A stretch of 9,866 nucleotides of DNA from Desulfobulbaceae bacterium (GCA_030627725.1 DAOVSZ010000074.1:1-9866); one strand, 5' to 3'; positions 1-7,456 are shown, counted from the stretch's first letter. Translations and numbers: made by a program. The notes: generated by a model not told the origin, from the sequence alone.

Positions 1-398
1 AAAAGACCATAAGAACAAGCACTCGCTTCATGCTTCACCTCGTTCATGTATATGTTAACGTCAAAAAAACAAGAGTCATGTCAAATATCCAACTCTCATG
101 TTCTCTAGAATCCTGCAGCTTTCCTCCTTTCACGCAGGGGGAAAAACTTTCCGGTTATTTCCGCTTTTCCCTTAACGGCAGAGAGTTTTCCAGACAAACC
201 TACCACCCTGCGGCCAAAACAAAAAACACACAGCGTCTCACAACTCCATGACACCCATGCCTTTCAATACTGCAACTATTGCATTTTCCATGCCAGGCTC
301 CGGCAAAGAAAAACCCTTCCAGGAAGGGACCAAAGCACAATACCCGACTCATCTTATCAACTTTTTTCCTTATAACTCTGTCAAACAAGAAAAAATAA
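1..398. other. Gene-free leader region upstream of rpoZ
   Basis: I see no convincing gene here. The short open frames on either strand have no ribosome binding site, no recognisable protein family and no neighbour that would explain them. A small hairpin (CCCTT/AAGGG, 314-328) has a run of A on its left side, so it could act as a weak terminator only for leftward transcription, and no leftward gene lies to its right. No tRNA or other RNA fold was recognised. The most likely role is the 5' flank and regulatory region of the rpoZ transcript, with the remainder possibly the 3' flank of a gene outside the window. Confidence 0.5.
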
Positions 399-426
399 TT
401 GCTAAACCCGGCAGACCTATTATATT
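399..426 (+). promoter_or_regulatory. Possible sigma-70 promoter for rpoZ
   Basis: TTGCTA at 399-404 (-35-like) is followed after 16 bases by TATATT at 421-426 (-10-like) in a locally AT-rich stretch about 60 bases before the rpoZ start. Both boxes match the consensus only partly and AT-rich DNA gives such hits by chance, so this is a suggestion from position and sequence alone. Confidence 0.35.
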
Positions 427-486
427 TATAAGGTTTAATTTCAAGCACCAAACAACTTACCTACTATCCAGGAGTACATTATTATT

Positions 487-768
487 ATGGCGCGAATAAC
501 TGTTGAAGATTGTCTGAGCCGTGTCGGCAATGAAAATCGTTTTGAGCTGATCCATCTTGCTGTAGAACGGGTCAAGCAGCACCGCCGTGGCCTTCCTATG
601 CTAGCGAAAGGAAAGAACAAGGAAACCGTCATGACCCTGCGGGAAATTGCCTCAGGCGATGTAACGTTTGAGAATATTGATGAATTCAACAATCCCGTGA
701 CTGAAACAGAAGAGGCCGACAGCGCGGAAGAAACAGAAGAGGCCGCAGAGCAGGAAAAGACTGAATAA
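487..768 (+). CDS. rpoZ: DNA-directed RNA polymerase omega subunit
   Basis: This 93-residue protein is the omega subunit, the small subunit that helps fold and assemble the beta' subunit of RNA polymerase and, in proteobacteria, forms part of one ppGpp-binding site. The N-terminus has the omega pattern: MARITVEDCL at residues 1-10, then NRFELIHLAVERVKQ, a basic turn, and a TVMTLREIASG segment around residues 46-57. The last 25 or so residues are a highly acidic tail rich in E, typical of the variable omega C-terminus. The ATG has an AGGAG at 470-474, about 12 bases upstream, a slightly long spacing. The gene is first in a same-strand run and stops 9 bases before dnaJ. Length and sequence both fit the family. 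Confidence 0.95.
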   Translation: MARITVEDCLSRVGNENRFELIHLAVERVKQHRRGLPMLAKGKNKETVMTLREIASGDVTFENIDEFNNPVTETEEADSAEETEEAAEQEKTE

Positions 769-777
769 GTTTAAATT

Positions 778-1890
778 ATGGATAAGGACTATTACAATAT
801 TCTCGGCGTATCTCGTTCCGCGAGCAGCAGTGAGATCAAAAAGGCCTACCGCACGCAGGCGATGAAGTATCATCCGGACCGGAATCCTGACAATGGCGAG
901 GCGGAAGAAAAATTTAAGTCAGCTGCCGAGGCATATGAAGTTCTGGGCGACCAGGAAAAACGCCAGATATACGACACCTACGGTATCGATGGTCTCAAAA
1001 GCAGGGGGTACAGCGGTCCTGGAAATTTTGAGGACATCTTTTCAAGCTTCGGTGATATCTTCGGCGACCTGTTCGGTTTTGGCGGCGGCATGCGAAGCCG
1101 GGACCCGAATGGCCCAATGAACGGGTCCGACCTCCGATATGACCTGAACATCAGCTTCATGGAAGCTGTTCACGGTTTTGAAAAGGAAATTGAAATCACG
1201 AGACCTGACACATGCTGGACCTGTGAAGGGTCCGGACTGCGTCCAGGTCATCAGCCGCAGACATGCACAACCTGCCATGGGAAAGGTCAGGTGATACATT
1301 CACAGGGTTTCTTCCGTCTCAGTTCCACCTGTCCTCACTGTCGCGGCAAGGGCAGCATCATTACCGACCCCTGTAGCGACTGCAATGGCGCCGGCCTGAC
1401 CAACAAAAAGAAAAAGGTCTCCCTCAAAATCCCGGCCGGGGTGGATACCGGCGCCCGAATGCGACTGAGGAGCGAAGGAGAAGGCGGCAGACGCGGCGGC
1501 CAGCCAGGAGACCTCTATGTTGTTCTTTATGTGGATCCGCATGAACTTTTCGAAAGGGAAGGCAATGATATCCACTGCCAGCTCTCCATTAGCATGGTAC
1601 AGGCGGCTGTCGGCTGCAAAATAGACGTGCCGACAATTCACGGCACAAAAAACATTACAATACCGTCCGGGACTCAATCCGGCCGAATTTTCACCCTCAA
1701 AGCAGAAGGTGTTCCCTTGCTACAACGCGCAGGAAGAGGAGACATGCATATCGGCATCAAGGTTATAACCCCTTCCAGCCTGACCCAAAGGCAGGAAGAG
1801 ATCCTCAAAGAATTTGACCAGATTGAGGATGAGAAGAGAGACAGTCAGAAAGGCGGTTTCTTCAAAAAAATATTCCAACGGGCATCGTAA
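778..1890 (+). CDS. dnaJ: Chaperone DnaJ (type I Hsp40)
   Basis: DnaJ is the cytoplasmic co-chaperone that delivers unfolded proteins to DnaK and stimulates its ATPase. This 370-residue protein has the full type I layout. The J domain is at about residues 1-68 with the essential HPD at 32-34. A G/F-rich linker follows at about 70-110. The zinc region has all four CxxCxGxG repeats, with cysteines at 146/149, 163/166, 185/188 and 199/202. The C-terminal substrate-binding domains run to about residue 340, followed by a short basic tail. It starts 9 bases after rpoZ with no strong ribosome binding site, which suggests translational coupling. No dnaK or grpE lies in the window, so I cannot tell whether this is the main DnaJ or a second copy. 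Nothing looks broken. Confidence 0.95.
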   Translation: MDKDYYNILGVSRSASSSEIKKAYRTQAMKYHPDRNPDNGEAEEKFKSAAEAYEVLGDQEKRQIYDTYGIDGLKSRGYSGPGNFEDIFSSFGDIFGDLFGFGGGMRSRDPNGPMNGSDLRYDLNISFMEAVHGFEKEIEITRPDTCWTCEGSGLRPGHQPQTCTTCHGKGQVIHSQGFFRLSSTCPHCRGKGSIITDPCSDCNGAGLTNKKKKVSLKIPAGVDTGARMRLRSEGEGGRRGGQPGDLYVVLYVDPHELFEREGNDIHCQLSISMVQAAVGCKIDVPTIHGTKNITIPSGTQSGRIFTLKAEGVPLLQRAGRGDMHIGIKVITPSSLTQRQEEILKEFDQIEDEKRDSQKGGFFKKIFQRAS

Positions 1891-1897
1891 GCGCTTT

Positions 1898-2407
1898 ATG
1901 ACAGGCAACAACGCTAAAGTTCCTGACACCTTCAGCCATTTCGACACCAATGGCAACGCCAGAATGGTTGACGTGAGCGACAAGCCCGACACAGAAAGGG
2001 TGGCTGTTGCCGCCGGCAGAATCAAAATGTCTAAACAGTGTTATCACCAGGTCACGACCGGAAACATTACCAAAGGAGATGTGCTTGGTGTTGCCAGAAT
2101 TGCAGGTATCATGGCGGCAAAAAAGGTATCAGACCTTATCCCGCTGACACACCCTCTGGCCATTACGAAATCGAAGATCGACTTCCAGTTTGACAAGACA
2201 GCGCATTCGATCGAAATTGTGGCGGAAATCGGCATTACAGGCAAAACAGGTGTAGAGATGGAAGCTCTTACCGCCGTATCCCTAACTGCTCTCACAATTT
2301 ATGACATGTGCAAGGCGATCGACAAGGACATGGAGATAGGGAATATTCGACTCATTTCGAAATCAGGAGGAAAAAGCGGCAGATATCAGAGGAATAACGT
2401 AAAATAA
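1898..2407 (+). CDS. moaC: Cyclic pyranopterin monophosphate synthase MoaC
   Basis: MoaC carries out the second step of molybdenum cofactor synthesis, converting the MoaA product 3',8-cyclo-dihydro-GTP to cyclic pyranopterin monophosphate. The 169-residue protein matches the family end to end: FSHFD then ARMVDVS near the N-terminus, KGDVLGVARIAG from residue 59, LIPLTHPL with His85, GKTGVEMEALTAVS in the middle, and IYDMCKA with Asp136 and Lys139. By alignment with E. coli MoaC these correspond to the active-site Lys51, His77, Asp128 and Lys131. I chose the ATG at 1898 because it places the FSHFD motif at the usual distance from the start; an in-frame ATG at 1814 would overlap the dnaJ coding end by 25 codons. 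The gap to dnaJ is 7 bases. No other moa or mob gene is present here. Confidence 0.95.
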   Translation: MTGNNAKVPDTFSHFDTNGNARMVDVSDKPDTERVAVAAGRIKMSKQCYHQVTTGNITKGDVLGVARIAGIMAAKKVSDLIPLTHPLAITKSKIDFQFDKTAHSIEIVAEIGITGKTGVEMEALTAVSLTALTIYDMCKAIDKDMEIGNIRLISKSGGKSGRYQRNNVK

Positions 2408-2519
2408 AAAAATGAGGATGCATATTACATACGCTTATAACAAAGATCACTTTAATCATGACAGATAATCGTTTACCATATGCCCGTCATGGGATTGGTT
2501 AACCTGGGATTGATGAACC

Positions 2520-2524
2520 GGAGA
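2520..2524 (+). promoter_or_regulatory. Ribosome binding site that sets the dksA-like start
   Basis: GGAGA lies 6 bases before the ATG at 2531. It supports that start over the in-frame ATG at 2480, which would add 17 hydrophobic residues not usual in the family and has no comparable site. Confidence 0.6.
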
Positions 2525-2530
2525 CTAATT

Positions 2531-2893
2531 ATGGATAGTAAAAAAACAGCCTACTTCAGAAACAAGCTTGAAGAAATGAGCAAAAATTTATTAAATGAAG
2601 CTGAGAAGACACTTTCAGATATGACCGACCACTCAAATGCATATCCAGACCCTACGGACCGTGCCTCTGCAGAATCTGATCGCAGCTTTGAGCTTCGTAT
2701 ACGCGATCGGGAGAGAAAACTGCAGAGCAAGATCAAGGCCGCAATTGAACGAATTGAAGGCGCCACTTTCGGAATATGCGAGGAGTGCGGCGACGAGATA
2801 GGCGAAAAACGCCTTGAAGCAAGGCCGGTAACGACTCTCTGCATAGAATGTAAAACGAATCAGGAAAATCAGGAAAAAGCGCAAGCCGGCTGA
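2531..2893 (+). CDS. dksA: DksA/TraR-family zinc-finger transcription factor
   Basis: DksA-type proteins insert a coiled coil into the secondary channel of RNA polymerase and, with ppGpp, adjust transcription of rRNA and amino-acid genes. This 120-residue protein has a helical N-terminal part, charged and suited to the coiled coil. Its tip motif is DPTDRA, with Asp40, Asp43 and Ala45 matching the DxxDxA tip needed for DksA activity in E. coli. A C4 zinc finger follows with Cys83, Cys86, Cys104 and Cys107 in the classic C-x2-C-x17-C-x2-C spacing. It is shorter than E. coli DksA (151 residues), as is common in Desulfobacterota. It lies 123 bases after moaC, so it may have its own promoter, and 60 bases before galT. 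Retention of the tip acids argues for a true DksA rather than a TraR-like variant. Confidence 0.9.
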   Translation: MDSKKTAYFRNKLEEMSKNLLNEAEKTLSDMTDHSNAYPDPTDRASAESDRSFELRIRDRERKLQSKIKAAIERIEGATFGICEECGDEIGEKRLEARPVTTLCIECKTNQENQEKAQAG

Positions 2894-2953
2894 GAACAGT
2901 CGGAAATTATCTTTTCGATTGTTTCATGAGACCATACAACTTAAGAGTGTAAC

Positions 2954-3952
2954 ATGCCAGAATTACGCAAAGATCCCATAATTGGCCGATGGATTATCAT
3001 CTCCAAAGAGCGAGGGAAAAGGCCGACAGATTTTATAGTTGAGAAAAACCCGAGCAAAGGCGGTTTCTGCCCTCTCTGTCCAGGCAACGAAAAAACCACC
3101 CCCCCTGAGGTCTTAAGCTATGGCCGTTCTGCCCAGAAAGCAAATCAGCCAGGCTGGTCTTTGCGGGTCGTCCCCAATAAATATCCTGCCTTGGTGATCG
3201 AAGGAGACCTCGGCAAGGAGGGCGAGGGGCTCTACGACAAAATGAACGGCATTGGGGCGCATGAGGTCATTATCGAAACGCCTAATCACGACGAGGCCTT
3301 CACCGACCTCTCGCATGAGAGAATGATAGAGGTCTTCTGGGCCTACCGCGACAGACTGAGAGACCTTTCCAATGACCCCCGTTTCAGATATGTCATGGTG
3401 TTTAAAAATTACGGCTCTGCTGCCGGCGCCTCTCTGGAACACTCTCATTCACAGCTTGTGGCGCTCCCTATCCTGCCCCGCATGATCGTTTCCGAACTCG
3501 AGGGGAGCCTTTCCTACTACAAATACAAAGAGCGCTGCGTCTTCTGTGATATTATCCGACAGGAAATTGATCAAGATGTCCGTGTGGTTATCCAGAATGA
3601 CCATTTCATCACGATCACGCCCTATGCCCCGCGCTCTCCTTTTGAAATGTGGGTTCTGCCGACAAAACACTCGTCCTGCTATACTGCGATGGACGATGAC
3701 CAGTTTCATTCTCTCACCAGCATTTTCGCTGAAACCATGACCCGGCTTGACAAGTGTCTGCCGGGCGTACCATATAATTTTGTGCTTCACACTTCGCCGT
3801 TGCGCGCCCAACCGCTCGAACACTTCCACTGGCATTTTGAGATCATGCCGAAGCTCACATCCATTGCCGGTTTTGAGTGGGGCTCGGGTTTTTATATCAA
3901 TCCGACGCCACCGGAAGACGCCGCGAAGTATCTCAAAGAGATCAAGCTCTGA
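2954..3952 (+). CDS. galT: Galactose-1-phosphate uridylyltransferase
   Basis: GalT exchanges UMP between UDP-glucose and galactose-1-phosphate (Leloir pathway) through a uridylyl-histidine intermediate; it is a HIT-superfamily protein. The 332-residue protein opens with LRKDPIIGRWIIIS, has CPLC at residues 39-42 and CVFC at 195-198 (possible metal ligands), and the active-site triad motif HSHSQ at 163-167, where His165 should be the nucleophile. The second half carries HFHWHFEIMP at 290-299. The usual active-site form is HPHGQ or HPHCQ; the HSHSQ variant occurs in the bacterial and archaeal branch of the family, some members of which may act on other sugar phosphates or as ADP-sugar phosphorylases. 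A TAAGAG element precedes the ATG. No galK or galE is adjacent, so the substrate is less certain than the family. Confidence 0.9.
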   Translation: MPELRKDPIIGRWIIISKERGKRPTDFIVEKNPSKGGFCPLCPGNEKTTPPEVLSYGRSAQKANQPGWSLRVVPNKYPALVIEGDLGKEGEGLYDKMNGIGAHEVIIETPNHDEAFTDLSHERMIEVFWAYRDRLRDLSNDPRFRYVMVFKNYGSAAGASLEHSHSQLVALPILPRMIVSELEGSLSYYKYKERCVFCDIIRQEIDQDVRVVIQNDHFITITPYAPRSPFEMWVLPTKHSSCYTAMDDDQFHSLTSIFAETMTRLDKCLPGVPYNFVLHTSPLRAQPLEHFHWHFEIMPKLTSIAGFEWGSGFYINPTPPEDAAKYLKEIKL

Positions 3953-3985
3953 TGATGGACTAACAGCTTCTACAAGAGGATCCAG

Positions 3986-4336
3986 ATGAAAAAAATACTC
4001 CTAGTTGACGACGAAGATAGCATCCATCTGTTCTACCGTGAGGAACTGGAAGAAGAAGGATATGAAGTCCATTCCGCTTTGTCCGGCGAAGAGGCCATGG
4101 ACAAACTCAGCATTATCAAGCCGGACCTCGTTATCCTCGACATCCAGATGCCCGGCATGAACGGCATAGACGCTCTGCGGAGAATTAAGGAAATCAACAG
4201 CAACATCCCTGTTATTCTCAGTTCCGCATACCAGGAATTCAAGCAGGACCTTGCTTCATGGGCCTCCGACGATTTCATCGTGAAATCGTCAAACCTTGAC
4301 GAGTTGAAGGCCGCTGTCAAAAGGCATCTTTCCTGA
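3986..4336 (+). CDS. Single-domain response regulator (receiver only)
   Basis: This 116-residue protein is a stand-alone receiver (REC) domain with no output domain, as in CheY or Spo0F. The acidic pocket is Asp8, Asp9 and Glu10 in ILLVDDEDS. The phosphoacceptor should be Asp52 in LVILDIQMPGMNG, the conserved switch Ser is Ser79 or Ser80 in PVILSSAYQ, and the conserved Lys is Lys100 in FIVKSSNLDELK, where the usual KP is KS. All the phosphorylation residues are therefore present. The start has a good AGAGGA at 3975-3980, five bases before the ATG. No histidine kinase is in the window, so the partner must be encoded elsewhere. It lies 33 bases after galT and 42 bases before the FolE2-like gene. 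Its target is unknown. Confidence 0.93.
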   Translation: MKKILLVDDEDSIHLFYREELEEEGYEVHSALSGEEAMDKLSIIKPDLVILDIQMPGMNGIDALRRIKEINSNIPVILSSAYQEFKQDLASWASDDFIVKSSNLDELKAAVKRHLS

Positions 4337-4361
4337 GTCCGGCTCTCTGCCGTCGCGATTC

Positions 4362-4368
4362 AGGTGAG
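4362..4368 (+). promoter_or_regulatory. Ribosome binding site that sets the FolE2-like start
   Basis: AGGTGAG lies 10 bases before the ATG at 4379. The GTG inside it (4364) is in frame but would leave itself without a binding site, so 4379 is preferred. The family's usual MKDIQ-like N-terminus also begins there. Confidence 0.5.
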
Positions 4369-4378
4369 ACCTACTGCC

Positions 4379-5116
4379 ATGAAGGATATCCAGAGCCAGC
4401 ATGATCATCGCCGGATCAACATAAAAAAGGTCGGCGTCAAGAACATCTCCTATCCCATTACAGTGCTGAGCAAGTCGAAGCAGGAACAAAAGACTGTCGC
4501 CACTGTAAACATGTACGTAAACCTGCCGCATCACTTCAAGGGCACACACATGAGCAGGTTCATTGAAATCCTGAACCGTATCCACGGCAGGATTGATCTG
4601 AAAGGCTTCCGTGTAATCCTTGAAGAGATGAAAGAAAAGCTCCAGGCTGAAGCCTCGCATATGGAGATTGAATTTCCCTATTTTCTTTACAACAAGAAGG
4701 GAACCGGCAGTTCAGCCGGCATCAGAGAATATAAATGCAAGATGCACGGGTCCCTGCACAACAAGGACGATCTCTCTCTTGAAGTTCTTGTCCCGATTGC
4801 GCCCCCTGTGCCTTCCCGAGCTAATAAGGGTCTGCCGCGGTCGCTTGGGCACTGGGGGATCGCCGACGTTACGTTGCGTTTTCATAATTTTATCTGGCTG
4901 GAGGATTTGATTCAAATGGTGGAGGAGGTAACCTCCCATGATCTCCTGTGGCCCGAAAAAAACAGCTCGGGGCCTGACACTTCCCTTTCCGTTGAAAAGA
5001 TCACAAAATCGCTCGGGGAAAAACTTGCAGCCCATCCACATATCCGCTGGTTTTCAGTGACAGTGGAAAACCTGGCAGAGGGATACAGCACCTTCGCCAC
5101 CCTCGAATGGCCGTAA
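4379..5116 (+). CDS. FolE2 (GTP cyclohydrolase IB)-like protein, apparently without the catalytic residues
   Basis: FolE2 enzymes convert GTP to dihydroneopterin triphosphate at the start of folate and queuosine synthesis. This 245-residue protein is clearly of that family (COG1469): MKDIQ at the start, RRINIKKVGVKNISYPI from residue 11, NMYVNLPHHFKGTHMSRF from residue 44, FIWLEDLIQMVEE at 171-183, and a C-terminal IRWFSVTVEN. The functional motifs are missing. Where family members have VPVTxLCPCS, this one has VPIAPPVPS (138-146); GAHNQR is replaced by RSLGHWG (154-160); the E-containing segment after the VEE helix is several residues shorter (about 187-198); and the terminal HNH-type motif is EGYSTFA (234-240). 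Only one cysteine remains, in REYKCKMHG. The frame is intact, so this looks like a non-catalytic or repurposed paralogue rather than decay. Comparison is from memory of the family, not an alignment run here. Confidence 0.8.
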   Translation: MKDIQSQHDHRRINIKKVGVKNISYPITVLSKSKQEQKTVATVNMYVNLPHHFKGTHMSRFIEILNRIHGRIDLKGFRVILEEMKEKLQAEASHMEIEFPYFLYNKKGTGSSAGIREYKCKMHGSLHNKDDLSLEVLVPIAPPVPSRANKGLPRSLGHWGIADVTLRFHNFIWLEDLIQMVEEVTSHDLLWPEKNSSGPDTSLSVEKITKSLGEKLAAHPHIRWFSVTVENLAEGYSTFATLEWP

Positions 5117-5256
5117 AGGGTCACAGGCACCGAATCTTTACGCGATCAGGGCTCCAATATAGCGAGCTATAATTGTTCGCCCTGCTTGCGTAAATCTCCG
5201 GCCCCTGTGCCCCTTTACGTTAGTGCGTAAATCTCCGGCATCTGTGAGCGTTTAAG
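5112..5256. repeat. REPIN- or MITE-like element: inverted 32-base arms plus a third direct copy
   Basis: The arm at 5112-5143 is matched as a reverse complement by 5188-5219, identical at 26 of 32 positions by hand count. Each arm itself begins and ends with short complementary ends (CGTAAA ... TTTACG). The 44 bases between the arms fold further: CAGGGC (5147-5152) pairs with GCCCTG (5179-5184), and CAATATAGC (5155-5163) pairs with GCTATAATTG (5166-5175) with one bulge. A third unit at 5225-5256 repeats the first 15 bases of the right arm exactly, then diverges. The left arm overlaps the stop codon of the FolE2-like gene. No target duplication is evident. It could be a mobile palindromic repeat, a terminator-like structure for the upstream operon, or both. 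Confidence 0.75.
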
Positions 5257-5333
5257 GTCTGAAACTTATCAAGAGAATTGTTGCTGGAAAATCGCGCAAT
5301 TTAGGTTTACTTACTTAACACCCTCAACAAAAA

Positions 5334-7415
5334 ATGAGTAATAAAATGCAGCAGGAACTCCTTTTTGAAATCGGTACCGAAGAGATCCCGGCCGGCTATC
5401 TTATGCCGGCGCTCGATGATATCAAACGATTGTTGGCGCAAAAGCTTGATGATCTTTTTCTCTCGTATGATTAGATAAAGACCGCAGGCACCCCACGGCG
5501 TCTCGTCGCCTGTGTGACCGGGCTGGATGCGTGCCAAGAGGACCGGCGGGAAAAGGTGATGGGCCCGCCTAAAAAGGCGGCATTTGATGCGGAAAACAGA
5601 CCGACAAAGGCGGCGGTTGGATTTGCGAAGTCAAAGGGCGCTTCCCTTGATGACATAGAGATCGTGACCACGGGAAAAGGCGAATATCTCATGCTGGTCC
5701 TGGACCAAAAAGGTGAAGAGACCGAGAAACTTCTGGCCGATGTCCTCCCTGAGGTGCTTAAAGAGATCCCATTCCCCAAATCAATGCGGTGGGGGGCCGG
5801 GCCCACGGTGTTTGCCCGTCCGATCCAGTGGATCCTTGCGCTTTACGGAGGCAAGGTGATTCCCGTTCAGGCAAATGATGTTGTTTCGGGAAACACCACT
5901 ATGGGGCACAGGTTCATGGCAAACACCTCATTTCCCGTTGACAATTACTCCGATTATATCAGCAAGCTCCGCGACGCCCATGTTCTGGTTGATCCGGATG
6001 AACGTCGCCGGGCCGTCATGACCTCTGCCACGGAGGCAGCTCAGAAAACTGATGGACAAATCCTGTCGGACGATGAACTGTCAGAAACTGTGACCCACCT
6101 GGTTGAGACCCCGTACCCGGTATGCGGCACATTTGAAGACCGTTTCCTCGACCTGCCCCGGGATGTCCTGATCACCTCCATGCGGGAACACCAGAAATAT
6201 TTTGCCGTAACCGATGACAACGGCACGCTCCTTCCCCATTTTATCGCGGTAAACAACACCAGGGTGAACGATGAGAAAGTTGCCGCCAAAGGGCATCAGC
6301 GGGTGATACGGGCCCGTCTTGAAGATGCCCTTTTCTTTTTCAAGGAAGACCGGAACAAGACCCTTGCTGAAAGGGTCGATGACCTGTCAGGGATCATATT
6401 TCAAAACAAACTCGGCACGCTCCTTGAAAAAACACATCGGGTTACAGAGCTTGCCGCCCTGTTGGCGGAACAACATGCGCCTGACACAATAGAGACGACA
6501 AAACGGGCCGCGCATCTTTCCAAGGCCGATCTCTTGACGGACATGGTCAATGAATTTCCATCCCTGCAGGGAGTCATGGGCAGGGACTATGCCCTGCAGA
6601 ACAACGAGGGAGAAGATGTCGCGAGAGCGATTCTCGAACACTACATGCCGGTCCGGGCCGGCGGTGAACTTCCGCCCTCAATTCCGGGCGCCCTTGTGAG
6701 CATGGCGGACCGGATTGACACCATTGCCGGCTGTTTCGGTATCGGCCAGACCCCAAGCGGCACCACTGATCCTTTCGGGCTGCGCCGCCTGACCCTCGGC
6801 CTTCTCCATATCATCAAGGACAAAAATTTCCACGTCAACCTCAGAGAACTTGTTAAAAAGGCCCTCGGTCTCTATGGCGACAAGCTGACCGAAGATCGAG
6901 CGACGGCGGAAGAGAACATCATCGCCTTTATCAAGGGACGTTTTGTAAACGACCTGACAGCAAAAGGCATCCCTACAGAGGCGGTTCTTGCCGTCACATC
7001 GGTCTCCTTTGACGATATTGTGGAGTGCAGCCAACGGGTCAATGCCTTGGTAGAACTCAGCGGCAAACCAAGCTTTGCCCTTCTTGCCGGCGCCTTTAAG
7101 CGCGTCATGAACATCATCAAGGACCATGACGGCGCTTCCGTCAACGAGTCTCTGCTCACTGAACCAACGGAACAAAAACTCTTTGCCACCTTCTCAGATG
7201 TACAAGCAAGGGTGCTGCCGCTGGTGAATGAAAAAAAATACACCCAGGCCATGGAGATAATCCTGGAAATGAAAGAGCCGGTAGATGCCTTTTTTGATGA
7301 TGTCATGGTCATGACTGACGACCAGGACATCCGCCGCAACAGACTGTCACTCTTAAAGGCGATCGCGGACCTCTTTCTTGAAATCGGTGATTTTTCCAAG
7401 ATGCATACCGCATAA
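5334..7415 (+). CDS. glyS: Glycyl-tRNA synthetase beta subunit, with an in-frame TAG at codon 47
   Basis: GlyS is the beta chain of the alpha2-beta2 glycyl-tRNA synthetase, which binds tRNA-Gly while the alpha chain (GlyQ) activates glycine. Reading from the ATG at 5334, the protein begins with the family signature ELLFEIGTEEIPAGY (residues 8-22) and meets TAG at 5472-5474 (codon 47). It then continues in the same frame with IKTAGTPRRL, EKVMGPPKKAAFD, TKAAVGFAKSKG and on to the end: MGHRF, VDPDERRR, EHQKYFAV, DLLTDMVNEFPSLQG, GGELPPSIPGALVSMADR and DPFGLRR all match. Total length, 693 codons, is normal for the family. The stop therefore splits an otherwise intact gene. A GTG at 5514 gives 633 residues but omits the conserved N-terminus. 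No good ribosome binding site precedes the ATG (CAACAAAAA). Possible explanations are a sequencing error, a recent nonsense mutation, or amber suppression. No glyQ is adjacent. Confidence 0.85.
5472..5474 (+). other. In-frame TAG (amber) codon within glyS
   Basis: The codon falls between TAT-GAT and ATA-AAG, in a region coding for SYD-x-IKTAGTPRRL. Homologous sequence continues on both sides without a frame change, so a single base substitution (for example from TCG, AAG, CAG or GAG) explains it. Confidence 0.9.
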
Positions 7416-7456
7416 TTCCAGCAAGCCGGAATTATTTTCGCAGCTTCGCTGCTTTT
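7412..7456. other. Two short stem-loops after glyS
   Basis: ATAATTCC (7412-7419) pairs with GGAATTAT (7428-7435), beginning at the glyS stop codon. GCAGC (7440-7444) pairs with GCTGC (7448-7452) around TTC and is followed by TTTT. Either could contribute to ending the glyS transcript ahead of the stronger hairpin. Confidence 0.45.

Noticed and set aside
200..499. Short open frames on both strands before rpoZ
   Set aside because: No ribosome binding site, no family pattern, and the rightward frame overlaps the rpoZ start.
2480..2530. Upstream start adding 17 residues to the DksA-like protein
   Set aside because: The ATG at 2531 has a well-placed GGAGA, and family members begin close to that point.
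2895..2923. Hairpin between dksA and galT (AACAGTCG with CGATTGTT)
   Set aside because: Eight pairs with a G-U and a 13-base loop, and no T run; too weak to call a terminator.
4799..4870. Pair of frameshifts hiding a normal FolE2 active site
   Set aside because: Reading the other two frames across this stretch does not restore LCPCS or GAHNQR: one frame gives only an isolated LC and the other soon meets stops. Not fully excluded without an alignment.
5112..5256. Integron attC site or CRISPR repeats
   Set aside because: The arms lack the GTTRRRY and RYYYAAC core sites and no integrase is present. Only three units occur, two of them inverted, without regular unique spacers.
6678..7175. Leftward open frame of 165 codons opposite glyS
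   Set aside because: A shadow of conserved glyS sequence, with no ribosome binding site or recognisable domain.
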